Source: Oscillospiraceae bacterium
GTDB lineage: Bacteria > Bacillota > Clostridia > Oscillospirales > Ruminococcaceae
Assembly (NCBI GenBank): GCA_018110905.1
Contig: JAGBAZ010000057.1
Location: 1-64,000, forward strand
Direction of reading: 5' to 3'
Length of the DNA: 64,000 bases
The notes below the pieces were generated by a model. That model was not told the origin of the DNA. It saw nothing but the letters and a program-made list of their open reading frames with translations, and made no database searches. Shown one piece after another: positions 8,453 to 17,180 of this stretch. The position numbers and the translations under genes were made by a program. How positions within the stretch are numbered: position 1 is the stretch's first letter; each line of letters opens with the position of its first letter.

Positions 8453-8720
8453 CGCTGTTCTCTCCTTTGAACTGGGCAAACCAGAGCATTATTTCCTCAA
8501 AAACAGAGGTGTTGAGTTCATAAAAAACAAAGTTTTTCTGCTTTGTTTCATAAACAAGGTCCGCTTTTTTAAGGACCGAAAGATGGTAGGAAACCGTCGC
8601 GCCGGTCATATCAAAATGGGAAGCGATATCTCCCGCGGACATTTTTCCTTCCCGAAGCATCAGCAGAATTTCTCTTCTTGCCGGGTCGGAAAGAGCCTTA
8701 AACGTTTCTGCAAAGCTCAT
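8439..8720 (-). CDS. ArsR-family transcriptional repressor (SdpR-like)
   Basis: This 93-residue winged-helix protein has the ArsR pattern: FKALSDPARREILLML, MSAGDIASHFDMTGATVSYHLSVLKKADLV and the wing KQKNFVFYELN. No metal-binding CxC motif is present, as in SdpR. It overlaps sdpI and follows ybjQ by 11 bp. By analogy with SdpR/SdpI its activity may be controlled by sequestration to the membrane protein. Confidence 0.9.
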   Translation of the reverse strand: MSFAETFKALSDPARREILLMLREGKMSAGDIASHFDMTGATVSYHLSVLKKADLVYETKQKNFVFYELNTSVFEEIMLWFAQFKGENSDENK

Positions 8721-8731
8721 TTTAACTCACC

Positions 8732-9043
8732 TCAGATAAATTTTACAGCAGTTCCGTATGCAACAACTTCTGCCGCGCCCTGCATTATTGCGGAAGACGA
8801 ATAACGGATATTGATAATTGCGTCCGCACCTTTTGCTTCCGCTTCTTCAACCATGCGCTTTGTTGCAAGGGCGCGTGCTTTGTTCATCATATCGTTATAG
8901 GCTTTAAGCTCCCCGCCGACAAGAGTTTTGAAACTTTGGGTAATATCTCTTCCGATATTTTTGGTCTGGATAGTGCTTCCGCAAACAAGTCCGAGCATTT
9001 CAAATTCTTTTCCGGTGATGTAATCAGTATTTACCAAGATCAT
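8732..9043 (-). CDS. YbjQ family (UPF0145) heavy-metal-binding-domain protein
   Basis: This 103-residue protein belongs to the YbjQ/UPF0145 family. It has the conserved YITGKEFEMLGLVCGST start, the GGELKAYNDMMNKARALA helix and the AKGADAIINIRYSSSAIMQGAAEVVAYGTAVKF end. The family forms pentameric assemblies and was named for a putative heavy-metal-binding fold, but its function is not established. Its start overlaps the end of the 71-residue membrane protein by 20 bp, so the two are probably translated together. Confidence 0.9.
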   Translation of the reverse strand: MILVNTDYITGKEFEMLGLVCGSTIQTKNIGRDITQSFKTLVGGELKAYNDMMNKARALATKRMVEEAEAKGADAIINIRYSSSAIMQGAAEVVAYGTAVKFI

Positions 9044-9239
9044 CTTCTTCTCCGCTCCTTATTTCTTTAATTCTTTCAATAAGTACAAATATCATAATTC
9101 CGCTGAAAATTGCGGGAATTATTCCAAGCAAAACCTTGAAAACAGGGTTTTCGATCAGCATTATCAGAACGCTGAAATAAACTATAAAATAAATTATCAT
9201 CAAAACCGATACCAGAATCGGGGCAAAATATTTTTTCAT
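9024..9239 (-). CDS. Small two-helix membrane protein next to YbjQ
   Basis: This 71-residue protein has two hydrophobic segments (about residues 5-28 and 35-54) and a charged C-terminal tail (RIKEIRSGEEDDLGKY). I do not recognise a family. It lies 17 bp after the hydrolase gene and overlaps ybjQ, so it is part of the five-gene operon. It may anchor or partner YbjQ at the membrane; that is inference from overlap alone. Confidence 0.75.
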   Translation of the reverse strand: MKKYFAPILVSVLMIIYFIVYFSVLIMLIENPVFKVLLGIIPAIFSGIMIFVLIERIKEIRSGEEDDLGKY

Positions 9240-9256
9240 ACAGCCCTCCCCGATTT

Positions 9257-10183
9257 TCAGCAGTTTTTGAAAATCCAGCCGGCGATATCGGAAATCACGT
9301 TTTCGCCGATATGGCGTTCTTTTGAAAATTCCTTTGTGACCTTTGAAATATCATCATAAAGTGCAGGAACAAAGCAATGGTTAAGCCCTTCATAAAGCCG
9401 GAAACTGAAATTATCTTTTTTGCCGAAAGCGCGTTTGTATCCGCCAAAATCCCTTTCAACATTTACCTGCAAATCTCGGCTGCCCTGCATTATGAGCACA
9501 GGTTTTTCCGTCTTTTCGAGATAATCTTTTGCGCGGTGTTCACCCATTTCCTTGAAATAATAAAGGTCAACTCCGCCGGCATATTTGCGTTTTTTTGCTT
9601 CCTCATCGGAAATTTCATAAAGATTTTCAAAAGATTTACGGAACTTTTTATCCTGGGCGGAAGCTACCCAAGCCATAATTTTGCTTTTTCCGTTTTTCAT
9701 TTCCTCAAGCTGGCGAAAAAGAACTTCTTCAAGGGTATCGAGCGTTCCCGCCATAAGAACAAGTCCTTTGAAGTTTCCGCCTTCCGCATCAATTCTTGGG
9801 GCAAGCATTGCGCCCATGCTGTGGCCGATTATAAAAACTTTTTCGGAATCTATCCTCGGGTCATTTTTCAGCATTTCCGAAGCAAGCACAGCATCTTCGA
9901 TAACCTCTTCCCTGACGGTCAGACTGCCTTTTTTAAGCATCTTTCTGCCATGGGCAAAACTTCTCTTGTCATATCTTATCGAAGCGATTCCGTGCTTTCC
10001 AAGGCCCTCTGCAAGGTCTTTGAAAGGAGTTATCTTCATAACCTTTTCGTCCATATTGCTTGAACCGGAACCATGAACAAAAACCACCGCCGGAACCGGT
10101 TTTTCAAGATTTTCCGGCAAGGTCAAAATTCCGTTGAGCGGAAATTCCGTTCCTTTGCCAACTATAATTTTTTCTTCGGCCAT
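9257..10183 (-). CDS. Alpha/beta hydrolase (acyl-esterase/prolyl-oligopeptidase-like)
   Basis: This is a cytoplasmic 308-residue hydrolase. It has the oxyanion region VVFVHGSGSSNMDEK, the nucleophile elbow GHSMGAML, a catalytic Asp region (VLIMQGSRDLQVN) and a C-terminal His (LNHCFVP). The overall order fits acetyl-xylan-esterase/dienelactone-hydrolase-like clostridial enzymes; the substrate is unknown. ATG 10183 follows GGGAGG at 7-base spacing. It is the first gene of an operon with the membrane protein, ybjQ, arsR and sdpI, and its promoter is flanked by two palindromes. Confidence 0.88.
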   Translation of the reverse strand: MAEEKIIVGKGTEFPLNGILTLPENLEKPVPAVVFVHGSGSSNMDEKVMKITPFKDLAEGLGKHGIASIRYDKRSFAHGRKMLKKGSLTVREEVIEDAVLASEMLKNDPRIDSEKVFIIGHSMGAMLAPRIDAEGGNFKGLVLMAGTLDTLEEVLFRQLEEMKNGKSKIMAWVASAQDKKFRKSFENLYEISDEEAKKRKYAGGVDLYYFKEMGEHRAKDYLEKTEKPVLIMQGSRDLQVNVERDFGGYKRAFGKKDNFSFRLYEGLNHCFVPALYDDISKVTKEFSKERHIGENVISDIAGWIFKNC

Positions 10184-10199
10184 ATCTTCGCCTCCCAAG

Positions 10200-10291
10200 C
10201 TATTTAGATTTTTTTCTAAATAGAATATAACATATTCAAGCTGCACTTGTCAACAACTATTTAGAACAATTTCTAAATAGTTGTTGACAAA
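10200..10291 (-). promoter_or_regulatory. Hydrolase-sdpI operon promoter flanked by palindromic operators
   Basis: Minus-strand TTGACA, 17 bp, TTATAT lies between two palindromes. The downstream one is CTATTTAGA-N6-TCTAAATAG (10200-10223). The upstream one is a perfect 20-bp inverted repeat, TTGTCAACAACTATTTAGAA with a 4-base centre (10248-10291), which includes the same CTATTTAGA/TCTAAATAG half-sites and overlaps the -35. Two copies of one half-site around a promoter indicate a repressor; the operon's own ArsR protein is the obvious candidate but this is inference. Confidence 0.75.
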
Positions 10292-10318
10292 AAAAGAGTG
10301 CCCATCGGGCACTCTTTT
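10292..10318. terminator. Terminator after rny
   Basis: A 12-bp perfect stem AAAAGAGTGCCC / GGGCACTCTTTT with a 3-base loop, just downstream of rny on the minus strand and abutting the operator palindrome. Confidence 0.85.
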
Positions 10319-10333
10319 AATATCTGATAAGGA

Positions 10334-11944
10334 TTATTTTGCGTAATCAACTGCTCTGCTTTCGCGGACAAGATGAACTTTGATCTGACCGGGATATTCG
10401 AGTTCGCCTTCAATTTTTTCGGCGATATCGTGAGCAAGAAGCACCATTTTTTCATCGTCAACAATTTCGGGTTTAACAACGATTCTAACTTCGCGTCCGG
10501 CCTGGATCGCGAAGCAATTATCAACGCCTTCGAAGGAATTTGCAATTTCTTCGAGTTTTTCAAGGCGTTTGATATAGTTTTCAAGGTTTTCTCTTCTTGC
10601 GCCGGGTCTTGCTGCGGAAATTGCGTCAGCTGCCTGAACAAGCCATGCAATGGTGGTTCTGGGTTCAACGTCGCCGTGGTGAGCTTCGATTGCATGGATA
10701 ACAGCTTCGGGCTCTTTATACTTTTTAGCAACGTCAACGCCGATGGTAACGTGGCTTCCTTCGATTTCATGGGTAAGAGCTTTACCGATATCGTGGAGAA
10801 GACCTGCTCTTCTTGCCATGTTGGGGTCAACTCCGCCCATTTCGTTGGCAAGAAGACCTGCGATCTGTGCAACCTCGATGGAGTGCATAAGAACGTTCTG
10901 GCCATAGCTGGTACGGTATCTCATGCGGCCAAGAAGACGGACGAGTTCGGGTGCAACACCGCGAACACCGCATTCGAGAACTGCGTGCTCGCCGTCCTGT
11001 TTGATTTTAGCGTCAACTTCTTTGCGTGCTTTATCAACGGTTTCTTCAATTCTTGCCGGGTGGATACGGCCGTCCTGAATAAGTTTTTCAAGAGAAAGTC
11101 TTGCAATTTCACGGCGAACCGGATCGAAGGAAGAAAGTGTGATTGCTTCGGGGGTATCATCGATGATGAGGTCAACGCCGGTAAGGGTTTCGAGAGCACG
11201 GATGTTGCGTCCTTCACGTCCGATAATGCGGCCTTTCATCTCATCGCTGGGAAGCGGAACAACGGAAACGGTTGCTTCCGCAACGTAATCCGGTGCGCAG
11301 CGGGAAACTGCGGTTCCAATGATCTCGCGTGCTTTTTCTTCGGATTCATCTTTGAGCTGCTGCTCAAACTGCATGATGCGAAGAGCTTTTTCATGGGAAA
11401 GTTTTGCTTCAACTTCTTCAAGAAGCTGGATTTTTGCCTGTTCCTCGGTATAACCGGAAATGCGTTCAAGCATTTCGAACTGGCTTTTTTTGATCTGCTC
11501 CGCTTCGGCAAGTCTTGCGTCAGCAGCCTGGATTTTTTCCTGCATAACTTCCTCTTTTTTATCAAGGTTGTCTGCTTTCTTTTCAAGGGATTCTTCTTTT
11601 TGCTGGAGTCTGTGCTCGCTGCGCTGAACTTCTGCGCGGCGGTCTTTGATTTCCTTATCCGCTTCGGATCTGAGGCGGTGGATCTCATCCTTTGCTTCAA
11701 TAAGAGCTTCTTTTTTGCGGCTTTCAGCAGTTTTGATTGATTCGTTTACAATGCGTCTTGCTTCTTCTTCGGCGGAACCAAGTTCGGCTTCCGCAACTTT
11801 GCGTCTATATGCAACACCCACCGGGAAAGCGATTATCAAACCAACGACCAAAGCAATGATGCCAACGATCACGCAAACAAGAATATCGCTGGAAGTTAAA
11901 TCAGCAAAGATATTCATGCTTTTGATAAAGGTCATGATTTCCAT
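10334..11944 (-). CDS. rny: Ribonuclease Y
   Basis: This 536-residue membrane-anchored endoribonuclease initiates mRNA decay in Firmicutes. It shows an N-terminal transmembrane helix ([19 protein letters not shown]), a long coiled coil (about residues 45-200), a KH domain ([19 protein letters not shown]) and an HD domain with LLHDIGKA and HHGDVEPRT. Length is typical (~520). ATG 11944 is chosen; an AAAGGA lies somewhat far upstream (about 14 bases), so ATG 11935 or 11914 are possible. A TTGACA/TATTAT promoter lies at 12030-12058. Confidence 0.95.
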   Translation of the reverse strand: MEIMTFIKSMNIFADLTSSDILVCVIVGIIALVVGLIIAFPVGVAYRRKVAEAELGSAEEEARRIVNESIKTAESRKKEALIEAKDEIHRLRSEADKEIKDRRAEVQRSEHRLQQKEESLEKKADNLDKKEEVMQEKIQAADARLAEAEQIKKSQFEMLERISGYTEEQAKIQLLEEVEAKLSHEKALRIMQFEQQLKDESEEKAREIIGTAVSRCAPDYVAEATVSVVPLPSDEMKGRIIGREGRNIRALETLTGVDLIIDDTPEAITLSSFDPVRREIARLSLEKLIQDGRIHPARIEETVDKARKEVDAKIKQDGEHAVLECGVRGVAPELVRLLGRMRYRTSYGQNVLMHSIEVAQIAGLLANEMGGVDPNMARRAGLLHDIGKALTHEIEGSHVTIGVDVAKKYKEPEAVIHAIEAHHGDVEPRTTIAWLVQAADAISAARPGARRENLENYIKRLEKLEEIANSFEGVDNCFAIQAGREVRIVVKPEIVDDEKMVLLAHDIAEKIEGELEYPGQIKVHLVRESRAVDYAK

Positions 11945-12029
11945 GGTGCTTTGAATATTCCTTTCTATATATATTAAAATGCCAGAGGTCTGTCTTTTAC
12001 AGATAAACAGACTTACACATATTATTAAT

Positions 12030-12058
12030 ATAATAAACCTATTTAAAGGGACTGTCAA
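12030..12058 (-). promoter_or_regulatory. rny promoter
   Basis: Minus-strand TTGACA (12053-12058) and TATTAT (12030-12035), 17 bp apart. The leader is about 80 bases long. The divergent gap to the thrS promoter (12059-12181) is AT-rich and shows nothing further. Confidence 0.65.
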
Positions 12059-12181
12059 GAAATATTAAGTAAAAATGAATATTTTGCGGTAGTTTTTATG
12101 CATTTTTCTCATTTATTCATTTTTATATAATCCATTTTATAATACTTGATAATATTTTATCGCATTTTTGTTCTTCAACCG

Positions 12182-12210
12182 TTGACAAATGTGTTCACCG
12201 GTGCTAATAT
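12182..12210 (+). promoter_or_regulatory. thrS T-box promoter
   Basis: TTGACA (12182-12187) and TAATAT (12205-12210) with a 17-bp spacer. Transcription should begin near 12217, at the start of the T-box leader. Confidence 0.8.
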
Positions 12211-12216
12211 TTATTT

Positions 12217-12471
12217 GATATTTTTAAAATGCGTTGATGGGGAAACCGAAACAATTTTTCTTCCCAGAGAGGACGGCAAGATTCTGAAAGCCCGCCCGTT
12301 GAAAAATGTGAAAGACCATCCCCGGAGCGTGTGCAAGCGAGTTTTTTGCGAACACACCGTTGCCGCCGCGTTAAGGCGGAACTTTGAGTGCGGAAAAGAT
12401 TTTCCGTAAACAAGGGTGGAACCGTGGAGCTTGTTGCTTCGCCCCTTAATTTTTGGGGCGAAGCTTTTTTT
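12217..12471 (+). promoter_or_regulatory. T-box riboswitch (tRNA-Thr) controlling thrS
   Basis: The leader ends with the T-box sequence CAAGGGTGGAACCGTGG (12411-12427) followed by a terminator stem GCTTCGCCCC / GGGGCGAAGC (12436-12464) and a T-run (12465-12471). The Stem I region contains the AGAGAGGA bulge sequence near 12266. A plausible specifier is ACC (12315-12317, in GAAAGACCATCC), a Thr codon. In this class uncharged tRNA stabilises the antiterminator (T-box side pairing with the 5' arm of the terminator) and lets thrS be transcribed. Confidence 0.93.
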
Positions 12472-12500
12472 ATTGCCCCGCAAAAACAGGAGGTAAATTT

Positions 12501-14438
12501 ATGGTTAAAGTATCCCTTCGTGGCGACGTTAAAGAATATGAAAACGGCGTCACCCCCTATCAGATTGCCCAGAGCATCAGCTCCGGACTTGCAAGAGTTG
12601 CCTGTGCGGCAAAAATCAACGGCGAAGGCTGTGACCTTCGTACACCCATCGAAGAAGACTGCGAAGTTGAAATCCTCACCTTCGACGATCCTTACGGTAA
12701 AAAAGCTTTCTGGCACACCACTTCCCATGTCATGGCCCAGGCTGTTCTTCATCTTTTCCCCGGTGCAAAATTCTCCATCGGTCCGGCTATCGATAACGGA
12801 TTCTATTATGACTTCGACGTTGAAAAACCTTTCACCGTTGATGACCTCAAAAAAATCGAAGACGAGATGGCAAAGATCATCAAAACCGGTCTTGAACTCA
12901 ACAAATGCACCATGAGCGCGGAAGAAGCAAAAGAGATCATGAAAGACCAGCCTTATAAACTCGAGCTCATTGATGAGCACGCAGGAAAAGGCGAAGCACT
13001 TTCTTTCTATAAACAGGGCGATTTCTGCGAACTTTGCGCAGGACCTCACCTTATGAACATCTCTCCCATCAAAGCTTTCAAACTCACTTCCACTACCGGT
13101 GCTTACTGGCGCGGAAGCGAAAAGAACAAAATGCTTTCCCGAATCTACGGAATTTCCTTCCCGAAAAAAGCAGAGCTTGAAGCTTATCTCGAAGCTGTTG
13201 AAGACGCAAAACGCCGTGACCACAACGTTCTCGGACGCCAGCTCAAATATTTCTGCAACAGCGATTATGTCGGCCAGGGTCTTCCGCTTCTTATGCCCAA
13301 AGGCGCAAAACTTTTCCAGATCCTCAACCGCTACGTTCAGGATAAGGAAGAATATGAATACGGTTACGTAATGACCAGAACTCCCCTTATGGCAAAATCC
13401 GACCTCTATAAAGTTTCCGGACACTGGGATCATTATAAAGACGGAATGTTCGTTCTCGGCGATGAAGAAAAAGATAAAGAAGTCTTTGCTCTTCGTCCCA
13501 TGACCTGCCCCTTCCAGTATCAGGTTTATCTAAACGACAAACATTCCTACCGCGAACTTCCTTTCCGCTACGGCGAAACCTCTACCCTTTTCCGTAACGA
13601 AGCTTCCGGCGAAATGCACGGACTTATCCGTGTCCGCCAGTTCACCATTTCCGAAGGTCACCTCATCATCCGCCCGGATCAGCTTGAGGAAGAATTCAGA
13701 AACTGCCTCAAACTTGTTAAAGAGGTTATGACCGATATCGGTCTTTACGAAGACCTTACCTTCCGTTTCTCCAAATGGGATCCGGAAAACAAGGATAAAT
13801 ATGAAGGCACTCCCGAAATGTGGGAAGAAGCCGAGGGCGCAATGAGAAATATTCTCGACAATATCGGTCTTGAATATACCGAAGCTGCCGGCGAAGCCGC
13901 TTTCTATGGCCCGAAACTCGATATCCAGGGCAAAAACGTTTACGGCAAGGAAGATACCCTTGTTACCATCCAGATCGATATGATGCTTGCACAGCGTTTC
14001 GGAATGACCTATATCGACCAGAACAACCAGGCAGTTTATCCTTATATCATCCACAGAACTTCTCTCGGATGCTATGAAAGAACCATCGCTCTCCTTATCG
14101 AGAAATACGGCGGTGCACTTCCCACCTGGCTTTCTCCCGAACAGGTTCGTATTCTCCCCATCACCGAGGACCAGAACGAATATGCGGAAGAAATCAAGAA
14201 AAAACTTCTCCGCTGCGGCTTCAGACCGGAAGTTGATTCCCGTTATGAAAAGATCGGCTTCAAGATCCGCGAAGCACAGCTTGAAAAAGTTCCCTATATG
14301 CTCGTAGTAGGCGCAAAGGAAATGGAAGAAGGCAAAGTTGCCGTTCGTTCCAGAAAAGAAGGCGACATCGGCGCAGTTGCTCTTGATGAATTCATTGCAA
14401 AACTCCACGAGGAAGTTGACAACAAAGTCTGCAAATAA
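12501..14438 (+). CDS. thrS: Threonyl-tRNA synthetase
   Basis: This is a 645-residue class IIa synthetase. Order: TGS domain (about residues 1-62), the second additional/editing domain (FWHTTSHVMAQAVLHLFPGAKF, with FYYDFD and zinc-like HxxxH, and CELCAGPHL), catalytic core with motif 2 (FRNEASGEMHGLIRVRQFTISEGH) and motif 3 (HRTSLGCYERTIALLIE), and a C-terminal anticodon-binding domain from about residue 540. ATG 12501 follows AGGAGG at 7-base spacing. The gene is under the T-box leader directly upstream. Confidence 0.97.
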   Translation: MVKVSLRGDVKEYENGVTPYQIAQSISSGLARVACAAKINGEGCDLRTPIEEDCEVEILTFDDPYGKKAFWHTTSHVMAQAVLHLFPGAKFSIGPAIDNGFYYDFDVEKPFTVDDLKKIEDEMAKIIKTGLELNKCTMSAEEAKEIMKDQPYKLELIDEHAGKGEALSFYKQGDFCELCAGPHLMNISPIKAFKLTSTTGAYWRGSEKNKMLSRIYGISFPKKAELEAYLEAVEDAKRRDHNVLGRQLKYFCNSDYVGQGLPLLMPKGAKLFQILNRYVQDKEEYEYGYVMTRTPLMAKSDLYKVSGHWDHYKDGMFVLGDEEKDKEVFALRPMTCPFQYQVYLNDKHSYRELPFRYGETSTLFRNEASGEMHGLIRVRQFTISEGHLIIRPDQLEEEFRNCLKLVKEVMTDIGLYEDLTFRFSKWDPENKDKYEGTPEMWEEAEGAMRNILDNIGLEYTEAAGEAAFYGPKLDIQGKNVYGKEDTLVTIQIDMMLAQRFGMTYIDQNNQAVYPYIIHRTSLGCYERTIALLIEKYGGALPTWLSPEQVRILPITEDQNEYAEEIKKKLLRCGFRPEVDSRYEKIGFKIREAQLEKVPYMLVVGAKEMEEGKVAVRSRKEGDIGAVALDEFIAKLHEEVDNKVCK

Positions 14439-14462
14439 AATTGTTGCTTCAAAAACCAAAAG

Positions 14463-14489
14463 CGGCGGTCAGATGACCGCCGTTTTTTT
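14463..14489 (+). terminator. Terminator after thrS
   Basis: CGGCGGTCA / TGACCGCCG hairpin followed by seven Ts. Confidence 0.88.
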
Positions 14490-14647
14490 GTAAAACAGCC
14501 TGTTATCTTTGCCAAACTTTGTATTTGTTTTTTGTGCATTTTATACTTCAAGGCACGTTTTATCTTTTGGCTTTCTTTTAAGCCCAATGTTAAAATCCTC
14601 CAAATAAAACCAATTTATTTGTCGTTTAGTCATAAATTTTGAACAAA

Positions 14648-14716
14648 TGGAATCGTTTCCAACCTTTTTGTTAATAATATAATTCTATTGACTATCAAAT
14701 GCTTTTAATATAAAAT
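14648..14716 (+). promoter_or_regulatory. glgP promoter with cre-like (CcpA/LacI-family) site
   Basis: TGGAATCGTTTCCA (14648-14661) matches the catabolite-responsive element pattern TGNAANCGNWNNCA in full. It lies 26 bp upstream of a promoter TTGACT (14688-14693), 17 bp, TAAAAT (14711-14716). Position upstream of the -35 would suit activation or repression by a LacI/CcpA-type regulator in response to sugar supply. The rest of the 320-bp gap is AT-rich with no gene. Confidence 0.65.
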
Positions 14717-14758
14717 ATAATGGTTGTAAAATGTACCCTATCAAGGAGGAAATCCCCA

Positions 14759-17140
14759 ATGCAAGGTGCCGAATTTTGGAAATCCAAAATTACCGAATCT
14801 CTTAAAAACGCTTATATTGAAAAACCCGAAGATGCGGATTATTCCCATCTTTATGATGCCGCGGCAGAAACCCTTCGCGGAATTCTTGCGGAAAAATATG
14901 CTTCTTCTGCTGCAAGACATTCTTCCCGCGGAGAAAAACGCGTTTACTATATGTCCATGGAATTTCTCATGGGCCGCAGCCTCAGAAACAACCTTCACAA
15001 CCTCGGTTACACCAAGGATTTTGAAAAAGCAATAAAATCCTTTGGCGCAGATCCCGAACTTGTTTATGCCCAGGAGCCGGACGCAGGTCTTGGCAACGGC
15101 GGACTTGGAAGACTTGCCGCTTGTTTCCTTGACGGTCTTGCAACCATCGGAAAACCCGCCATGGGATATTCCATCTGCTATGAATACGGCATTTTCCGCC
15201 AGAAACTTACCGAAGGCTGGCAGACCGAAAAACCGGACGATTGGCTTCCCGGCGGAAAGGCATGGCTTGCCGAAAAACGCGAACACGCTGTTGAAGTTCG
15301 TTTCGGCGGTGAAATTGAAGAATCCTGGTACGACGGTTTCCACCAGATCCTTCATAAAAATTACGAAAGCGTTCTCGCCGTTCCTTATGATATGTATGTT
15401 CCCGGCTTTGAAGGAAACGATGTTTCCCGCCTTCGCCTTTGGCAGGCGGAATCCTCCGGAATCGATATGGAACTTTTCAACCGCGGACTTTATGCGGAAG
15501 CAATGAGAAAAAACTCCGAAGCAAAAGCCATAAGCTCCATTCTTTATCCGAATGACAACCACCCGGACGGAAAGACTCTTCGTCTTAAACAGCAGTATTT
15601 CCTTGTCTGTTCTTCCATTGCCGATATTGTACGCCGTCATCTTGCCGCATACGGAACCCTTGAAAACCTTGCGGAAAAAGCGGCTATCCATATCAACGAT
15701 ACCCACCCCACCATGGCTATCCCGGAACTTATGCGTATTCTTCTCGATGAATGCGGATATTCCTGGGAAAAATCCGCGGATATCTGCTTCAACCTTTTCA
15801 GCTACACCAACCACACCGTTCTTCCGGAAGCCCTTGAACGCTGGGACGCAGGAATGTTCCGCTGGCTTCTTCCACGCGTTTACGGAATCATCTGTGAATT
15901 TGACCGCCGTCTGCGCATAATTCTCCGCGAAAAAGGCTTTGACGATGCAGCCATCAGCCGTATGGCAATTGTTGAAAACGGCGAAATCAGAATGGCAAAC
16001 CTTTGCGTTTTTGCAACCCACAGCACAAACGGCGTTTCCGAACATCACCTTACCGTTATGGAAAGCAGCGTTTTTGCTGATCTTTACCGCGCATTCCCGG
16101 AACGTTTTTCCAGTGTTACAAACGGAATCGCTTCCAGAAGATGGCTTTGCGCAGCAAACCCGGAACTTACCAGGTTCGTCAAAAAATATTCCGCAAAGGA
16201 TTTTGAGAAAAATTACGAGAAGATGTATCTTCTTGAAAAACATGCTGACGATTCTGCCGCTCTTGAAGAACTCGGCAAAGTAAAACTTAAAAGAAAAGCC
16301 CTTTTCGCAAAAGAAAACCGCGACGTCATGGGCAACAAGCTTGACCCCGATTCTCTTTTCGACGTTCAGGCAAAGCGCCTTCATGAATACAAACGCCAGC
16401 ATATGAACGCTCTCCGCATCATTTCCCTTCTTAACGAAATCGAAGCGAACCCCAATGCGGATATCGACCCCAGAACTTTCATTTTCGGTGCAAAAGCCGC
16501 ACCCGGTTATTACGTTGCAAAACGCATTATCCGTCTTATCTGGTGCATTGGTAAGGAACTTTCCGAAAGTTCTCTTAAGGACAGACTTAAACTCTGCTAC
16601 CTCGAAAACTACAGCGTAACCACTTCCGAACTTCTTATGCCCGCGGCGGATATTTCCGAACAGATCTCCCTTGCGGGAACCGAAGCTTCCGGCACCGGCA
16701 ACATGAAACTCATGCTTTCCGGCGCGGTAACTCTCGGAACTCTTGACGGCGCAAACGTTGAAATTCTCCGCGAAGTCGGCGAAGAAAACTTCCTCCGTTT
16801 CGGAATGAATTCCGACGAAGTCGATGCGCTCCGTGCAAAAGGCTATGACCCTATGGAATATATTGAAAAGAACGACGAACTCAAAGCCGCTCTTGACAGA
16901 ATGCGCCATGGCATTGCCGGCGAAGATTTCTCCGACCTTGCAGATCTTATCGAAAGCAAGGATTTCTATATGGCTGCCGCAGACTTTGAAAGCTATATGG
17001 ATATCCAGCGCAAAGCGCAGGAACTTTTCCGCGATAAGGAAACCTGGAACCGCATGGCTCTTATGAACATTGCAAAATCCCCCGTTTTCTTTGTTGACAG
17101 AACCGTTCAGGAATACTGCGACAACATCTGGAATATGTAA
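14759..17140 (+). CDS. glgP: Glycogen/starch/alpha-glucan phosphorylase
   Basis: This 793-residue GT35 enzyme releases glucose-1-phosphate from alpha-1,4-glucans. Seen are YYMSMEFLMGRSL, GLGNGGLGRLAACFLDG, the HINDTHP and TNHTVLPEALE segments, KRLHEYKRQ, and the PLP-lysine motif EASGTGNMKLMLSGAVTLGTLDGANVEI near residue 640. ATG 14759 has AAGGAGG 9 bases upstream. No other glycogen genes are adjacent; the upstream cre-like site fits control by carbon status. Length is within the family's 750-850 range. Confidence 0.96.
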   Translation: MQGAEFWKSKITESLKNAYIEKPEDADYSHLYDAAAETLRGILAEKYASSAARHSSRGEKRVYYMSMEFLMGRSLRNNLHNLGYTKDFEKAIKSFGADPELVYAQEPDAGLGNGGLGRLAACFLDGLATIGKPAMGYSICYEYGIFRQKLTEGWQTEKPDDWLPGGKAWLAEKREHAVEVRFGGEIEESWYDGFHQILHKNYESVLAVPYDMYVPGFEGNDVSRLRLWQAESSGIDMELFNRGLYAEAMRKNSEAKAISSILYPNDNHPDGKTLRLKQQYFLVCSSIADIVRRHLAAYGTLENLAEKAAIHINDTHPTMAIPELMRILLDECGYSWEKSADICFNLFSYTNHTVLPEALERWDAGMFRWLLPRVYGIICEFDRRLRIILREKGFDDAAISRMAIVENGEIRMANLCVFATHSTNGVSEHHLTVMESSVFADLYRAFPERFSSVTNGIASRRWLCAANPELTRFVKKYSAKDFEKNYEKMYLLEKHADDSAALEELGKVKLKRKALFAKENRDVMGNKLDPDSLFDVQAKRLHEYKRQHMNALRIISLLNEIEANPNADIDPRTFIFGAKAAPGYYVAKRIIRLIWCIGKELSESSLKDRLKLCYLENYSVTTSELLMPAADISEQISLAGTEASGTGNMKLMLSGAVTLGTLDGANVEILREVGEENFLRFGMNSDEVDALRAKGYDPMEYIEKNDELKAALDRMRHGIAGEDFSDLADLIESKDFYMAAADFESYMDIQRKAQELFRDKETWNRMALMNIAKSPVFFVDRTVQEYCDNIWNM

Positions 17141-17148
17141 ATAAAAAA

Positions 17149-17178
17149 ATCCCCTGCCAAAAGGCAGGGGATTTTTTT
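17149..17178. terminator. Convergent terminator glgP / HD gene
   Basis: ATCCCCTGCC AAAA GGCAGGGGAT hairpin with A- and T-runs on the two sides. Confidence 0.88.
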
Positions 17179-17180
17179 GT

